Shown here: one piece after another, positions 9,801 through 17,612 of the stretch | Numbering within the stretch: position 1 is the first letter of the stretch | How the letters are laid out: the number at the start of each line of letters is the position of its first letter | DNA from: Candidatus Margulisiibacteriota bacterium | GTDB lineage: Bacteria > Margulisbacteria > Riflemargulisbacteria > GWF2-35-9 | Direction of reading: 5' to 3' | Length of the DNA: 59,337 bases | NCBI GenBank assembly: GCA_028715625.1 | Contig: JAQURL010000007.1 | Span: 1-59,337 of the forward strand | Position numbers and translations under genes: made by a program | Notes under the pieces: generated by a model | Seen by the model: the letters and a program-made list of their open reading frames with translations, nothing else | The model's database searches: none | Told to the model about the DNA's origin: nothing

Positions 9801-10477
9801 CTATAACCGAGGAAAACGGAACGCAGGATTTTTATGAAACAAACTCGTTTAATGTAAGGATATTAGTGAACGGTAAAGTATGTGCTGAAAATGATTTTGT
9901 GCAGAGCAGCCAGCCGGTTATTACTCTAATCGCCGGCAGTGAAGAGGGGCTGATAAAATCATGTCAATTATCGGTTATAAAAGATGGGTTCAATGATCAG
10001 CAAAATATAGAAACTGATGAAATTCAGATCCCACTTGAGCCATCAATAACTATAAATTTGCAGACACCCTGCAAGCTGGATGACGGACGCTATCAGATAA
10101 GCTGTAAGTTAACCGACGGTGATGACCGGATTGCTTACAGTACATCTCCGTATTTTTATGTTCAAGCTTACCAACCCTTAATTGTAACCGGTTCTTTGTC
10201 TGCTCCTAACCCGTTTAACCCAAATACTGAGGTGGCTCATATAGGTTTTAATGTTAACAAGAATTGTACGATAAAGCTGTATATTCATTCATTAAACAGG
10301 GAGCTTGTATATAACAATACTATTATGGCTTCAACCGGTTATAACGAGTTTCTCTGGGATGGATATGATACTTTTCATAAGCTTGTTCCCAGTGGAGGTT
10401 ACTATGCTTATTTAATCGCTGATGATAGCCAGGAAAAAGTAAAAAATCTTATAAAAATTGCAGTGGTAAGAAGGTAA
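6857..10477 (+). CDS. Secreted multidomain glycoside hydrolase family 8 enzyme
   Basis: This 1206-residue protein starts with a probable signal peptide (about 1-32). Two similar beta-rich domains follow (about 35-185 and 188-330; each starts near WGNG.WG and has an FYHQLEF-type strand) and resemble carbohydrate-binding modules. A GH8 catalytic domain spans about 335-765. SEGSGYALLMAV carries the expected proton donor Glu415, and AIDADQDIAISLILAD (Asp474, Asp476) is a close but imperfect match to the GH8 signature. A LamG/concanavalin-like domain lies at about 777-975, and a FlgD-like Ig domain (APNPFNP...WDGYD...SGGYYAYL) at about 1106-1206. GH8 enzymes are inverting hydrolases of beta-1,4 glucans, chitosan or xylan; the substrate here is unknown. 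Start: ATG after AGAGGA. The next gene, a PorV-like barrel, follows after 4 bases. Confidence 0.9.
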   Translation: MNRLILFKDYKRIFKDVFIIFLFTLSFSTETLEIKSGASLRQWGNGCWGPGSSYNNYNITGNYYHDLKFSTNIPGNRGIWIGLINATENYTLDLTTYDRINFDARNNNSQTIVYLKDISNNITNKISLYQLSAEYKNFTISVNSFLTTGFDMKKVKEILFEPYFNNNSGTNNFIARNIKLISDTFYLKEGADSVPWGNGAWGGTYTFFQITQNFYHQLEFTNSNSGFWIGITPSKNKDLKPYSRLFFQAKANNSEALIFFKDTAGRESSRYKIFNISSDNFTEYEISMNYFLSGNFNIKNVSEILFQAAEPLYNTSQKLVLANIRLDSRQLTTGTLNTLLVDVLNTQQYKNYSPLIGGLNYRKQLQHLWNGYKYRFIDSYKNIVAPNKNLQGLVWDTYTGISPTKIEAADIAKSEGSGYALLMAVYMNDQKTFDEIFRATWLSKMHKNTSTGLFTWNIKTDATFLGNDTNSAIDADQDIAISLILADTLLKKGVWKNTGQNYYGCAQQLINAIYDQGILFGMFLLPSDESGPDGKGFTEVENETNLSYFAPAWYRIFDSYEEIDHDWQAIIDWGYKTINRVNKYKKPIAPDWCDFWGNSLEQKYWFYAYMLGKDAIRVYWRLATDWLWFGEPKARDYLTSTRQLFQGWGGILKPAEIKPLEMNGSLSYLTRGNAFNYTDISYVSMFAAGAMGTTDNVYRSQWKLAYDDYLYLAQNGLDSFLGAKRPGQPEKIDFNTKYNYYNHCLGILSGLMLTGCFPNIYPVNTIITKNIDVSKNLNAYYPFDGDIKDKSGYKRDLKASGTLYYSYPDAVAGKSLKFTKQQYLTTSNFTAGWDKITISLWLKTTAPSENYKLISTALWPPGSGWMLGTQYPEAWAERGVSIRKNSNFRRYTGFVANQWNHLVLSYDRTNFIEYINGEISYAEKLINGPRIGSGTKLMIGAWLPYTAYNYSGLMDEVRIYNKSLTASEVKTLYSLRKPNNISITEENGTQDFYETNSFNVRILVNGKVCAENDFVQSSQPVITLIAGSEEGLIKSCQLSVIKDGFNDQQNIETDEIQIPLEPSITINLQTPCKLDDGRYQISCKLTDGDDRIAYSTSPYFYVQAYQPLIVTGSLSAPNPFNPNTEVAHIGFNVNKNCTIKLYIHSLNRELVYNNTIMASTGYNEFLWDGYDTFHKLVPSGGYYAYLIADDSQEKVKNLIKIAVVRR

Positions 10478-10481
10478 TCTG

Positions 10482-11390
10482 ATGAAGAAAAGTATTTTAA
10501 TAATTTTTTTGTTAAGCTTGCTGTTTGCCGGAGATTGGCTTGATGTGCAGCCGGACGCAAGGTCTCAGTCCTTAGGTGGCGCTGATATCTCCACTCTGGG
10601 AAATGCCTGGGCAGCTTTGTCCAATCCCGCATGTTTAACAGGGAATTCACAACTGAGTTTTGCCTCTTTTAAACAAATAGAGGATGTACAGTTTTCATAT
10701 GCGGGTTTTCAAATGGTTTTATTTAACGGATACATAGGCGCTGTCTATATAGATAATGGGGATTTCGGATTCAAAAACACCAGCTATACGGGAGGGCAAC
10801 CTGTAATATCAGGCGCGGACTTCGGGTTTAATAACAGAGCGTTTTTTTTAAGTTGGGCAGCTCCTCTTTTTTCCAATAAAAATTATAACATTCAAGTTAA
10901 CTGGGGAGTTACTTATAAAGTCATTAACCAGAGGATTGCTGATTATTCAGCCTGGGGACAAGGTGCGGATCTGGCCCTGGCTGGCAGCATCGGCAATGCT
11001 TTAAAAATAGGCCTGGTCCAATATAATGCTATATCTCCATCTTTTTTGTGGAATAGTTCCGGTCAGGCAGAATCCATGACAAAAAGAACAAAGATCGGTA
11101 TGGGTTATTTTATTAATAATAGTTTACTGATTGTTTCGGCATATGAATTGGATGGATATAGATATAACAAATTATCAATTGGGATCGAATATTCCATAGT
11201 CAACACATTATTTTTACGGCTTGGCGGTTATCACAACTCAATCTCAAATGATGGAGTGAACAATCAGAATAATATTACAGTCGGTGTAGGTATAAAAATT
11301 TACGGACTGGAGTTGGATTGCGCTTATGAACCGGCGAATATTGAATCTTTAGGGGATACGTTTAAATTTTCCATAGATTATTTGTTATAA
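10482..11390 (+). CDS. PorV/PorQ-like outer membrane beta-barrel protein
   Basis: This 302-residue protein has a short signal peptide (MKKSILIIFLLSLLFAGD). The mature N-terminus (DVQPDARSQSLGGADIS) leads into GNAWAALSNPACL, a pattern characteristic of PorV/PorQ and UPF0164 proteins. The rest alternates hydrophobic and polar residues, as in a FadL-type barrel, and ends in an aromatic-rich C-terminal strand (FKFSIDYLL). In Bacteroidetes, PorV takes part in type IX secretion as an outer membrane shuttle. In other phyla the role is not established. It is coupled to the GH8 gene (4-base gap), whose product ends in a FlgD-like domain of the kind seen on surface-delivered proteins. A role in delivering that enzyme is plausible but inferred. 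Confidence 0.78.
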   Translation: MKKSILIIFLLSLLFAGDWLDVQPDARSQSLGGADISTLGNAWAALSNPACLTGNSQLSFASFKQIEDVQFSYAGFQMVLFNGYIGAVYIDNGDFGFKNTSYTGGQPVISGADFGFNNRAFFLSWAAPLFSNKNYNIQVNWGVTYKVINQRIADYSAWGQGADLALAGSIGNALKIGLVQYNAISPSFLWNSSGQAESMTKRTKIGMGYFINNSLLIVSAYELDGYRYNKLSIGIEYSIVNTLFLRLGGYHNSISNDGVNNQNNITVGVGIKIYGLELDCAYEPANIESLGDTFKFSIDYLL

Positions 11391-11441
11391 ACTGTACAGG
11401 TGAGTGTCGGATTTTGTCTTTCAGGTTATAATTTTACAATT

Positions 11442-12506
11442 ATGAAAAATATATTGAAATGTTTTGTGTGGTTGCTGCTATTTTATGCAGGCAGCTTATT
11501 TGCCGCGCCTCAGATTACAGTATTATCCTATCATCATCTGGACTATGATCCTGTTAAGAAAACTCCTTATTCTGTGAAGAGCGCAAATTTTATCGAACAA
11601 ATGAATACTTTAAAACAAGCCGGGTTTAGTTTTATCACTTTAAAACAGTTGGATAATTATGTTTATAAGAATATTGCCATACCGGATCATTCATTACTGG
11701 TTACGTTTGATGACGGAAATTTGAATACATATACTATCGCTTATCCGATATTAAAAAAACTGAAGATACCCTTTGTGGTTTTCATCTATGCGGGAGCCAC
11801 AACAGCTGGACACAGATTAAGGTTCGCTAACTGGGAGGAAATAAAAGAGATGTCGGACAACGGCGTAGATATTGAATGTCATACCTACACCCACCCTATC
11901 TTATCAATCCCCCCAAAAACAATTAAGTCCGCGGCAGCCTATGAAAAGTGGCTTGATTTTGAACTGGTTGATTCCAGAAAAAAAATTGAGGAGAAATTGG
12001 GTAAACCGGTGCAATACCTGGCTATTCCTTTTGGGGCAATGGACAGTGTAGTTTATGAACAGATTAAAAAGAGTGGTTATAGAATGGCCTTTAATGTTCA
12101 CGGAATGAATAATAATTCTTTGTCTGACCCTTTTAACTATAACCGGATTATGGTCATGAGCACGGATTCTACAAAAAATGTATTGGCAAAGGCCATGGAA
12201 AATCCGGTATATTTTGAAGATTGTCATCCGGTAAACCTGAGTCGTATATTTGAGCAAAACCAGATAATACGTTTTAAATTGAAAAATCAGCAGAACTATT
12301 TGGCGGAAAGTGTAGAACTATATATTTCAGGAATAAAGAAAAAGCCTGTATATAATTGGGGTAACGGATATTATGAAATGCCATATGCTTTTACGCGCAA
12401 GCAATATTATAACCTGTCAGTTATGGCAAGGAACAAGGATAATAAGAAATGTCGAGGAGACTGGATTTTTCAGTATAATAATGAAAAACCGGAGTTCTTA
12501 AATTAG
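11442..12506 (+). CDS. Exported polysaccharide deacetylase (NodB/CE4 family)
   Basis: This 354-residue protein starts at the ATG at 11442, with a clear signal peptide (MKNILKCFVWLLLFYAGSLFA). An upstream in-frame GTG at 11400 would spoil the signal. The catalytic motifs of carbohydrate esterase family 4 are present: TFDDG (metal-binding Asp pair), HTYTHP (the H-x3-H metal ligands) and an IPFG stretch. The start of the mature protein, LSYHHLDYDP, resembles PgaB/IcaB-type deacetylases. Such enzymes remove acetyl groups from N-acetylglucosamine polymers. The last ~90 residues form a beta-rich domain of unknown role. It follows the barrel gene by 51 bases and its stop overlaps that of the convergent phosphotransferase gene by 4 bases. 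The substrate could be the polysaccharide made by the neighbouring cluster. Confidence 0.88.
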   Translation: MKNILKCFVWLLLFYAGSLFAAPQITVLSYHHLDYDPVKKTPYSVKSANFIEQMNTLKQAGFSFITLKQLDNYVYKNIAIPDHSLLVTFDDGNLNTYTIAYPILKKLKIPFVVFIYAGATTAGHRLRFANWEEIKEMSDNGVDIECHTYTHPILSIPPKTIKSAAAYEKWLDFELVDSRKKIEEKLGKPVQYLAIPFGAMDSVVYEQIKKSGYRMAFNVHGMNNNSLSDPFNYNRIMVMSTDSTKNVLAKAMENPVYFEDCHPVNLSRIFEQNQIIRFKLKNQQNYLAESVELYISGIKKKPVYNWGNGYYEMPYAFTRKQYYNLSVMARNKDNKKCRGDWIFQYNNEKPEFLN

Positions 12507-13930
12507 TAAGCGCCTTTTCTGCTGAATACAGCAGGAATGGTTTTTACGATAATTACCAAATCGCCGATTAATGTCCAGGCATCGATATATTTCATATCCA
12601 TATCCATCCAGGTTTTAAAATCAACATCACTTCTGCCGCTTATTTGCCAGAGACAGGTGAGCCCCGGTTTCATGGACAGACGACGACGAAATTCATTCTC
12701 GTAACGTTCTACTTCGGAAGGGATAGGCGGTCTTGGGCCGACAATGGACATATCACCTTTCAACACATTTAATAATTGGGGGAGTTCGTCCAGACTGAAA
12801 CGACGCAGAAATTTTCCGAACGGAGTAATCCTTGGGTCATCCTTCATTTTGAATGTTGGCCCGTCAACCTCACTGCGGTCTCTAAGACCTTCCAGCAGGT
12901 CCTCAGCATTTTCTATCATGGTACGAAACTTGTACATTTTAAAACGACGTCCGTTTAATCCAACTCGTTCCTGAGAAAAAATAATCGGACCGCTGGATGT
13001 CAGTTTTAATATTATAGCTATGGGAATAAACAAAAAGGGTATAAATACAATCAACGAGAAAAAGGTAAAAATTTTATCCAGTGCATATTTGATAAGAATA
13101 AGCCTATGTTTAATCGGAACAGTTGTAAATGTTATCATGGGTATGACTCCAAGATATTCCACATGGGTTTTCGCAATCTTCATCTCGAAATTATCCAGGT
13201 TGATCATGGTCATAATGCCCATCTTTTCACAGAGAAAAATGAAACTACGTACACTGTTAACTTCTTCATTATTAATGGCAAATATAACCAGGTCGACAAT
13301 GTTGGTTTTTAAATAATTTTCCAGATTTTGAATATTATCCCTTACCATTTCTTTATACTTGAAATTTACATCAATTTCGGTCATCCGGCTTAAAACTCCG
13401 ATTAATTTAAAGCCCCAGTGTCCATTTGTATTGATTTCAGAAATTACCATATTTGCTTCTGTCCCCGTGCCGACTACCAATACATTTTGAAGATATTTAC
13501 CTTTGGCATATAATCGATGCAGAGTTTTTCTTTCTATATAACGGAATATCAGAGAAAAAACCAGGGTAGCAGTAAAATAGATCATAACCATACTGCGAGA
13601 AGGAACATAACGTTCGAAAACATAAAAAATAAGCATGGTATAAGCAAAGGCCTGAATATAGGTTGACAGCCACTTTCTAACTATAACCTGTGAATCGTAA
13701 AAACGGTCATATCCGTAAAAATCATTATTGGTACCGACAATATTAACAAGTAATATACAAATAAGAAACAACTGTAGATAATGGAAAGGAGAAATAATTG
13801 TTTTTTGGGTGATGAGCCCTACAAAGAAGTGTTCATGTATAAAATAAGCCGACAAAAAACATAAAAAATTAATTAGAATGTCTATCGCGCGATTAAAATA
13901 GGTTATGGTAGCAATATAGGTTTTCAGCAT
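12503..13930 (-). CDS. Undecaprenyl-phosphate sugar phosphotransferase (WbaP/WcaJ type)
   Basis: This 475-residue initiating enzyme transfers a sugar-1-phosphate from a nucleotide sugar to undecaprenyl phosphate at the inner membrane. Four hydrophobic helices lie in the first ~135 residues. A Rossmann-like region begins with VLVVGTGTEANMVI (about 150). A fifth hydrophobic segment lies near residue 280. The C-terminal catalytic domain has SSGPIIFSQERVG, FKMYKFRTM, DELPQLLNVLKGDMS(I)VGPRP and PGLTCLWQISGRS. All key family motifs are intact. The exact sugar cannot be read from sequence. It is the last gene of the minus-strand glycosyltransferase block and is separated from the preceding gene by about 77 AT-rich bases. 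Confidence 0.95.
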   Translation of the reverse strand: MLKTYIATITYFNRAIDILINFLCFLSAYFIHEHFFVGLITQKTIISPFHYLQLFLICILLVNIVGTNNDFYGYDRFYDSQVIVRKWLSTYIQAFAYTMLIFYVFERYVPSRSMVMIYFTATLVFSLIFRYIERKTLHRLYAKGKYLQNVLVVGTGTEANMVISEINTNGHWGFKLIGVLSRMTEIDVNFKYKEMVRDNIQNLENYLKTNIVDLVIFAINNEEVNSVRSFIFLCEKMGIMTMINLDNFEMKIAKTHVEYLGVIPMITFTTVPIKHRLILIKYALDKIFTFFSLIVFIPFLFIPIAIILKLTSSGPIIFSQERVGLNGRRFKMYKFRTMIENAEDLLEGLRDRSEVDGPTFKMKDDPRITPFGKFLRRFSLDELPQLLNVLKGDMSIVGPRPPIPSEVERYENEFRRRLSMKPGLTCLWQISGRSDVDFKTWMDMDMKYIDAWTLIGDLVIIVKTIPAVFSRKGAY

Positions 13931-14007
13931 TATGACGAACTTTTTTTAGAATATAATTAATAATTATATATTTATTACGGGAATTAGCAATAAATTTATC
14001 GATATTG

Positions 14008-15924
14008 TTATGTTAATTTCATTTTTTTTCTGTATTCTTTGAGTATTTCGCTGAATGATGCTTCTTTGGGGTTAATACGCTGATCGTTAAAATAATATTT
14101 GTGGCGCTGATAATTGGGATCATTAATAACATTCATAATATTATTAATAATTTTTTGTATATCCTTTTTAAAGCGCTCCTTGGAAAACTTTATGGCGTGA
14201 TTGCTGATAAATTCTTTGTCAAAAGCAATAGTGTCAAACTTGAACAGCATTTCTTCCAGGGCTTCGGGCGTCTGCTCATCAAAGAATAATCCGGTTTTGT
14301 TTTCTATTATAGTCTCCAGCGCTCCGCCGCTCCGAAAGGCAATCACCGGTTTGCCGGCCGCCTGGGCTTCCACCGGAGAAATGCCGAAATCCTCCTCGCC
14401 TGGAAAGATAAATGCTAAACATCCGGCCATCATTTTTTCTACAATAAAATTCGGTTGTCTGCCCATAAAAATAATATTATCTCCTGCAAATGACTTGAGA
14501 TGCTCCATGTCCGGCCCTTCACCTATGATGACCAATCTCTTGCCGCTTTTGGTGCAGGCTTTCACTGCCAAATCTATCCTTTTATAACCGACCAGTCTGG
14601 AAACAATAAAAAAGTAGTCACCGGCAACATCAGATTGAGGGAATCTGGAGGTATCAACCGGAGGGTAAATAACCAGTGAATACCGGTTATAAATATTTTC
14701 TATTCGGTTTTTAACATTATCCGAATTGGCAATGAGGTGCGTAATATGCCTGACTGTATAGCGGTCCCAAATACGCAGCGCAGTCAGAAAATAAGGGAGA
14801 AAGAATCGAAGTACAGGGTTGATCCTTTCTCTTTGTACATACTCCTCGGCTCTATATAAAAAACGCGCAGGGGTGTGCATATAGCAGATGTGTTCCTGAT
14901 AATGTTTTACAGGAATGCCTTTGGCATAGGCAGAACTGCTGCTGATGATCACATCGTATTTTTTTAAGTCAAAAAAAGCAAAAGCTAAAGGATACAGAAA
15001 AAAAAGTTTTTTAAAAAGTTTGTAAACAAAAGGAAGTTTTTGCATCCAGGATGTGTGGATAATTGCTTTGTCAAAAACACTCCAACTGGCTCCTTTCTTA
15101 TACAAAGATGTATAAATCGGCGCAGCCGGAAAAAGTTCATGGAGAACCGAAACCACAAATTCCGCCCCTCCCTGCTGGTTGAGAAAATCGTGAACAATCG
15201 CTATTCTAGGTTTGTGAGTGGTTTCAATAAAAAGCACATCAGTTTTTATTTTTTTTGCAAGCTCTCTGATTATGCTGTCTTTTTCCTTATCTTTCTTATC
15301 CTCTATAACTATTATCTGGTCCCATTTTTCAAAATAAACTGTTTGATAGATATCTTCAAAACTGCTGAAAAATTTATTTTTAATACTGTCTTTTTTTATA
15401 GAGACATCGTCCCAAATGAGTATTTTCTGAAAGGAATACTCGGAATTATGGTCATGGTATAAATAATCATAAATTGCTTCGGCCGTTTTTTTTGAAGAGA
15501 TTACCAGGACTTTTTTTTTGGATTTGCGCTTAAATGACATTTTGGAAATGGCCAAATAAAGCACCAGAGAGTAGGCAAGAAGCAGCCCGCTTAGATTGAA
15601 AAGAAAGTCGGTGAAACTAACAATCCTTGAAGGTTCAAGTATTTGCTGCAGCTCATTAGCAGCCGCGAAAACAATTCCCAGAACAGCGTAAATTATGCTG
15701 AAAAAAGGTTTTCTCTGGGTGTAGACTGTAAAGGATTTCAAAAAAAATAAACCCAGAAAAAAGAATACTGCAAAATGAAATAAATTTTTCAGATATTCAT
15801 CGGGTAAAAATGTATGTGTTTGAATATTTGGGAATCCAGACATAACCGTAGCAAAAATCAGCATCAGAAGGAATGCTAAAAAATAAAAACGTTTTCTTCC
15901 GTTAGAAGCCTTGCTCTTCCCCAC
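14008..15924 (-). CDS. VanZ-like / Rossmann-like / GT4 glycosyltransferase fusion
   Basis: This 638-residue protein has an unusual three-part layout. Residues 1-130 carry four membrane helices with a VanZ-like core (ANELQQILEPSRIVSFTDFL, then a final helix). Residues about 137-238 look like a small Rossmann domain (KVLVISSKKTAEAIYDYL) similar to the middle domain of the phosphotransferase at 12503. Residues about 239-638 are a complete GT4 glycosyltransferase (RIAIVHDFLNQQGGAE; FIVSRLVGYKRIDLAVKA; FPGEEDFGISPVEAQAAGKP). The start codon appears to be GTG at 15924, 16 bases after the preceding stop, without a visible Shine-Dalgarno site. The fusion would tether the transferase to the membrane. 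Family membership of the GT part is secure; the roles of the first two domains are unknown. Confidence 0.85.
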   Translation of the reverse strand: MGKSKASNGRKRFYFLAFLLMLIFATVMSGFPNIQTHTFLPDEYLKNLFHFAVFFFLGLFFLKSFTVYTQRKPFFSIIYAVLGIVFAAANELQQILEPSRIVSFTDFLFNLSGLLLAYSLVLYLAISKMSFKRKSKKKVLVISSKKTAEAIYDYLYHDHNSEYSFQKILIWDDVSIKKDSIKNKFFSSFEDIYQTVYFEKWDQIIVIEDKKDKEKDSIIRELAKKIKTDVLFIETTHKPRIAIVHDFLNQQGGAEFVVSVLHELFPAAPIYTSLYKKGASWSVFDKAIIHTSWMQKLPFVYKLFKKLFFLYPLAFAFFDLKKYDVIISSSSAYAKGIPVKHYQEHICYMHTPARFLYRAEEYVQRERINPVLRFFLPYFLTALRIWDRYTVRHITHLIANSDNVKNRIENIYNRYSLVIYPPVDTSRFPQSDVAGDYFFIVSRLVGYKRIDLAVKACTKSGKRLVIIGEGPDMEHLKSFAGDNIIFMGRQPNFIVEKMMAGCLAFIFPGEEDFGISPVEAQAAGKPVIAFRSGGALETIIENKTGLFFDEQTPEALEEMLFKFDTIAFDKEFISNHAIKFSKERFKKDIQKIINNIMNVINDPNYQRHKYYFNDQRINPKEASFSEILKEYRKKMKLT

Positions 15925-15940
15925 AAATTTTATCTTAACG

Positions 15941-16480
15941 TTATTTTTGTAATTCTACAATAATGTTTTCAGCTGGAAATATATAACAGAGAAAAGTAGC
16001 CTCATAAAGACTTTTTATTTTAGGGTGGATGTTGATAACCGTTTCCAGTAAATAATTATATAACAGCCATTTTTTTTCAAAAAGGATGTCAGCCCTGTTT
16101 ATTTTGGCAAAACCAGGGAATTTAAAATAATACTGACGACCAAAACCGGAGTTTTTTACAAAAAATTCAAAGGTCCTGTGAGAAAAAGTTTTTTTGTGGG
16201 TTGGGTCTACATGATTATTGCGGGATGTATAATGCGGGACCCTTATAACAAGTTTTCCTCCCGGTTTCAGAATGCGGTAGAGGTCCTGTACCAGGTTTAT
16301 ATAGTCCAGGTGTTCCAGTACATCCTGGCAGATTATTTCGCTGAAACATTCGGTATGAAAAGGCAAAGGCAGCACATTTATGTCGTGTACCACATCTACA
16401 CCGGGCATAGACGCAATGTCCAGATTCACATACCCTGGCTTTATATCTGTTCCGCAGCCTAGATTAAGTTTTTCATACAT
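15941..16480 (-). CDS. SAM-dependent methyltransferase (class I)
   Basis: This 179-residue protein begins MYEKLNLGCGTDIKPGYVNLD, the glycine-rich SAM-binding motif I of a class of small methyltransferases often found in polysaccharide clusters. The later motifs EIICQDVLEHLDYINLVQDL and RILKPGGKLVIRVPHYTS complete the methyltransferase-11 pattern. The acceptor is probably a sugar or lipid-linked glycan, given the glycosyltransferases on both sides, but this is inferred from context. It starts 4 bases after the preceding glycosyltransferase and ends 16 bases before the VanZ-GT4 gene, so all belong to one transcription unit. Confidence 0.88.
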   Translation of the reverse strand: MYEKLNLGCGTDIKPGYVNLDIASMPGVDVVHDINVLPLPFHTECFSEIICQDVLEHLDYINLVQDLYRILKPGGKLVIRVPHYTSRNNHVDPTHKKTFSHRTFEFFVKNSGFGRQYYFKFPGFAKINRADILFEKKWLLYNYLLETVINIHPKIKSLYEATFLCYIFPAENIIVELQK

Positions 16481-16484
16481 AGTA

Positions 16485-17612
16485 TTAGTTTATAATAGAT
16501 TGATAAATCTGAATAGTTTCTGCGCCAGCTTTTTCCCAAGAGAAATTTTTTGCTCTTTCTTTACCATTTTTTTGCATTTGTTCGAGTTTTTTCGAGTCAT
16601 TATATAGCCAGGATATTTTTTCTCCCAAATCCCGGATATTTGACAGATAAAAATATTCCACGGCAGCCGCGCCTATTTCAGGCAAGGAAGACGAATTATT
16701 GCAAAGCACTGGACAACCACAAGCCATTGCTTCCAGAATAGGGAACCCGAATCCTTCATAAAAGGATGGAAAAATAAAAAGGGAGGAGTTTTTATAGACA
16801 ATTTGTAATTCATCATCTTCCAGATAGCCGGTTTGTATTACTGTGCCGATTTTTTTGTAAGTGCTTATTTTTTGTTCAATATTTTTGTAAAGCCAGCCTT
16901 TTGGACCGACGATAACCAGTGGATATTTTTGTTTTTTTTCTTCCCAGAGCCAAATGAGGGCATCCATCAGGCCTTCGATATTTTTTCGCGGTTCCATGGT
17001 GCCAACAAAAAGCAGATAATTTTCAGGAAGACCTAACCTTCTCAGAAGATTTTGTTCTGTTTCAGGTTTTATAGAGTTGATCTGAAGGTTCAGACCGTTA
17101 TGTACTACAGCGATTTTTGATTCCGGAATATGCAGGATTTCTATCAGGTCTTTTTTTGTGTTTTCGGATACAGCGATAATTCGGTCTGCTTTTCTGGCGG
17201 AAATCGCAGTCATGGTAGTAAGATATTTTTGTTTGGCACCTTTGTAATACTGGGGGAACCTGAAATTGGCCAGATCATGAATGGTAATGACGGTTTTTAT
17301 TTTTTTATCAAGGATAAGAGGAACCACGTGCATGGGATTATGCAGTAAATCAATATGGTTTTTGCGCAAAGCATGTGCCTGCAGAACCTGTTCCCAGAAA
17401 ATTCTTGTATTAGGGTTGCTGGTATTCAGGCTGCTGACCGCATGATGAAAATCGGAGTAAAAAAGAGCAGCCAGATTTTCAGCATGAAAAAGAGTAAGTT
17501 CATATTTTTGTTTATGCAGCGCCCAGAGGAGATTTCTTATATATAGACCTATGCCTGTTGCGCGGTAGTCTTTGGAAAAAGAGAGCAGATGTGCATTAAA
17601 TCCTACTTTAAT
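16485..17612 (-). CDS. GT4 glycosyltransferase with apparent ATT start codon
   Basis: The frame extends upstream of the first ATG/GTG/TTG candidates. Family members begin KVGFNAHLLSFSKDYRATGIGLYIR-like, and exactly this sequence is encoded from an ATT at 17612, preceded by GAGGTG (17623-17618) at a 5-base spacing. An in-frame TGA lies three codons upstream of the ATT, so no conventional start is available. A TTG at 17369 would remove about 81 residues of the donor-side Rossmann fold. The 375-residue product has a C-terminal GT4 domain with FVGTMEPRKNIEGLMDAL and IFPSFYEGFGFPILEAMACGCP, close to mannosyltransferase-like enzymes. It overlaps the end of the upstream GT4 gene by 10 bases. Confidence 0.82.
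   Translation of the reverse strand: MKVGFNAHLLSFSKDYRATGIGLYIRNLLWALHKQKYELTLFHAENLAALFYSDFHHAVSSLNTSNPNTRIFWEQVLQAHALRKNHIDLLHNPMHVVPLILDKKIKTVITIHDLANFRFPQYYKGAKQKYLTTMTAISARKADRIIAVSENTKKDLIEILHIPESKIAVVHNGLNLQINSIKPETEQNLLRRLGLPENYLLFVGTMEPRKNIEGLMDALIWLWEEKKQKYPLVIVGPKGWLYKNIEQKISTYKKIGTVIQTGYLEDDELQIVYKNSSLFIFPSFYEGFGFPILEAMACGCPVLCNNSSSLPEIGAAAVEYFYLSNIRDLGEKISWLYNDSKKLEQMQKNGKERAKNFSWEKAGAETIQIYQSIIN

Noticed and set aside
17369-17371. TTG at 17369 as the start of the GT4 gene at 16485
   Set aside because: It would remove about 81 residues of normal GT4 N-terminal sequence that are clearly encoded upstream in the same frame; the ATT at 17612 with GAGGTG fits better.
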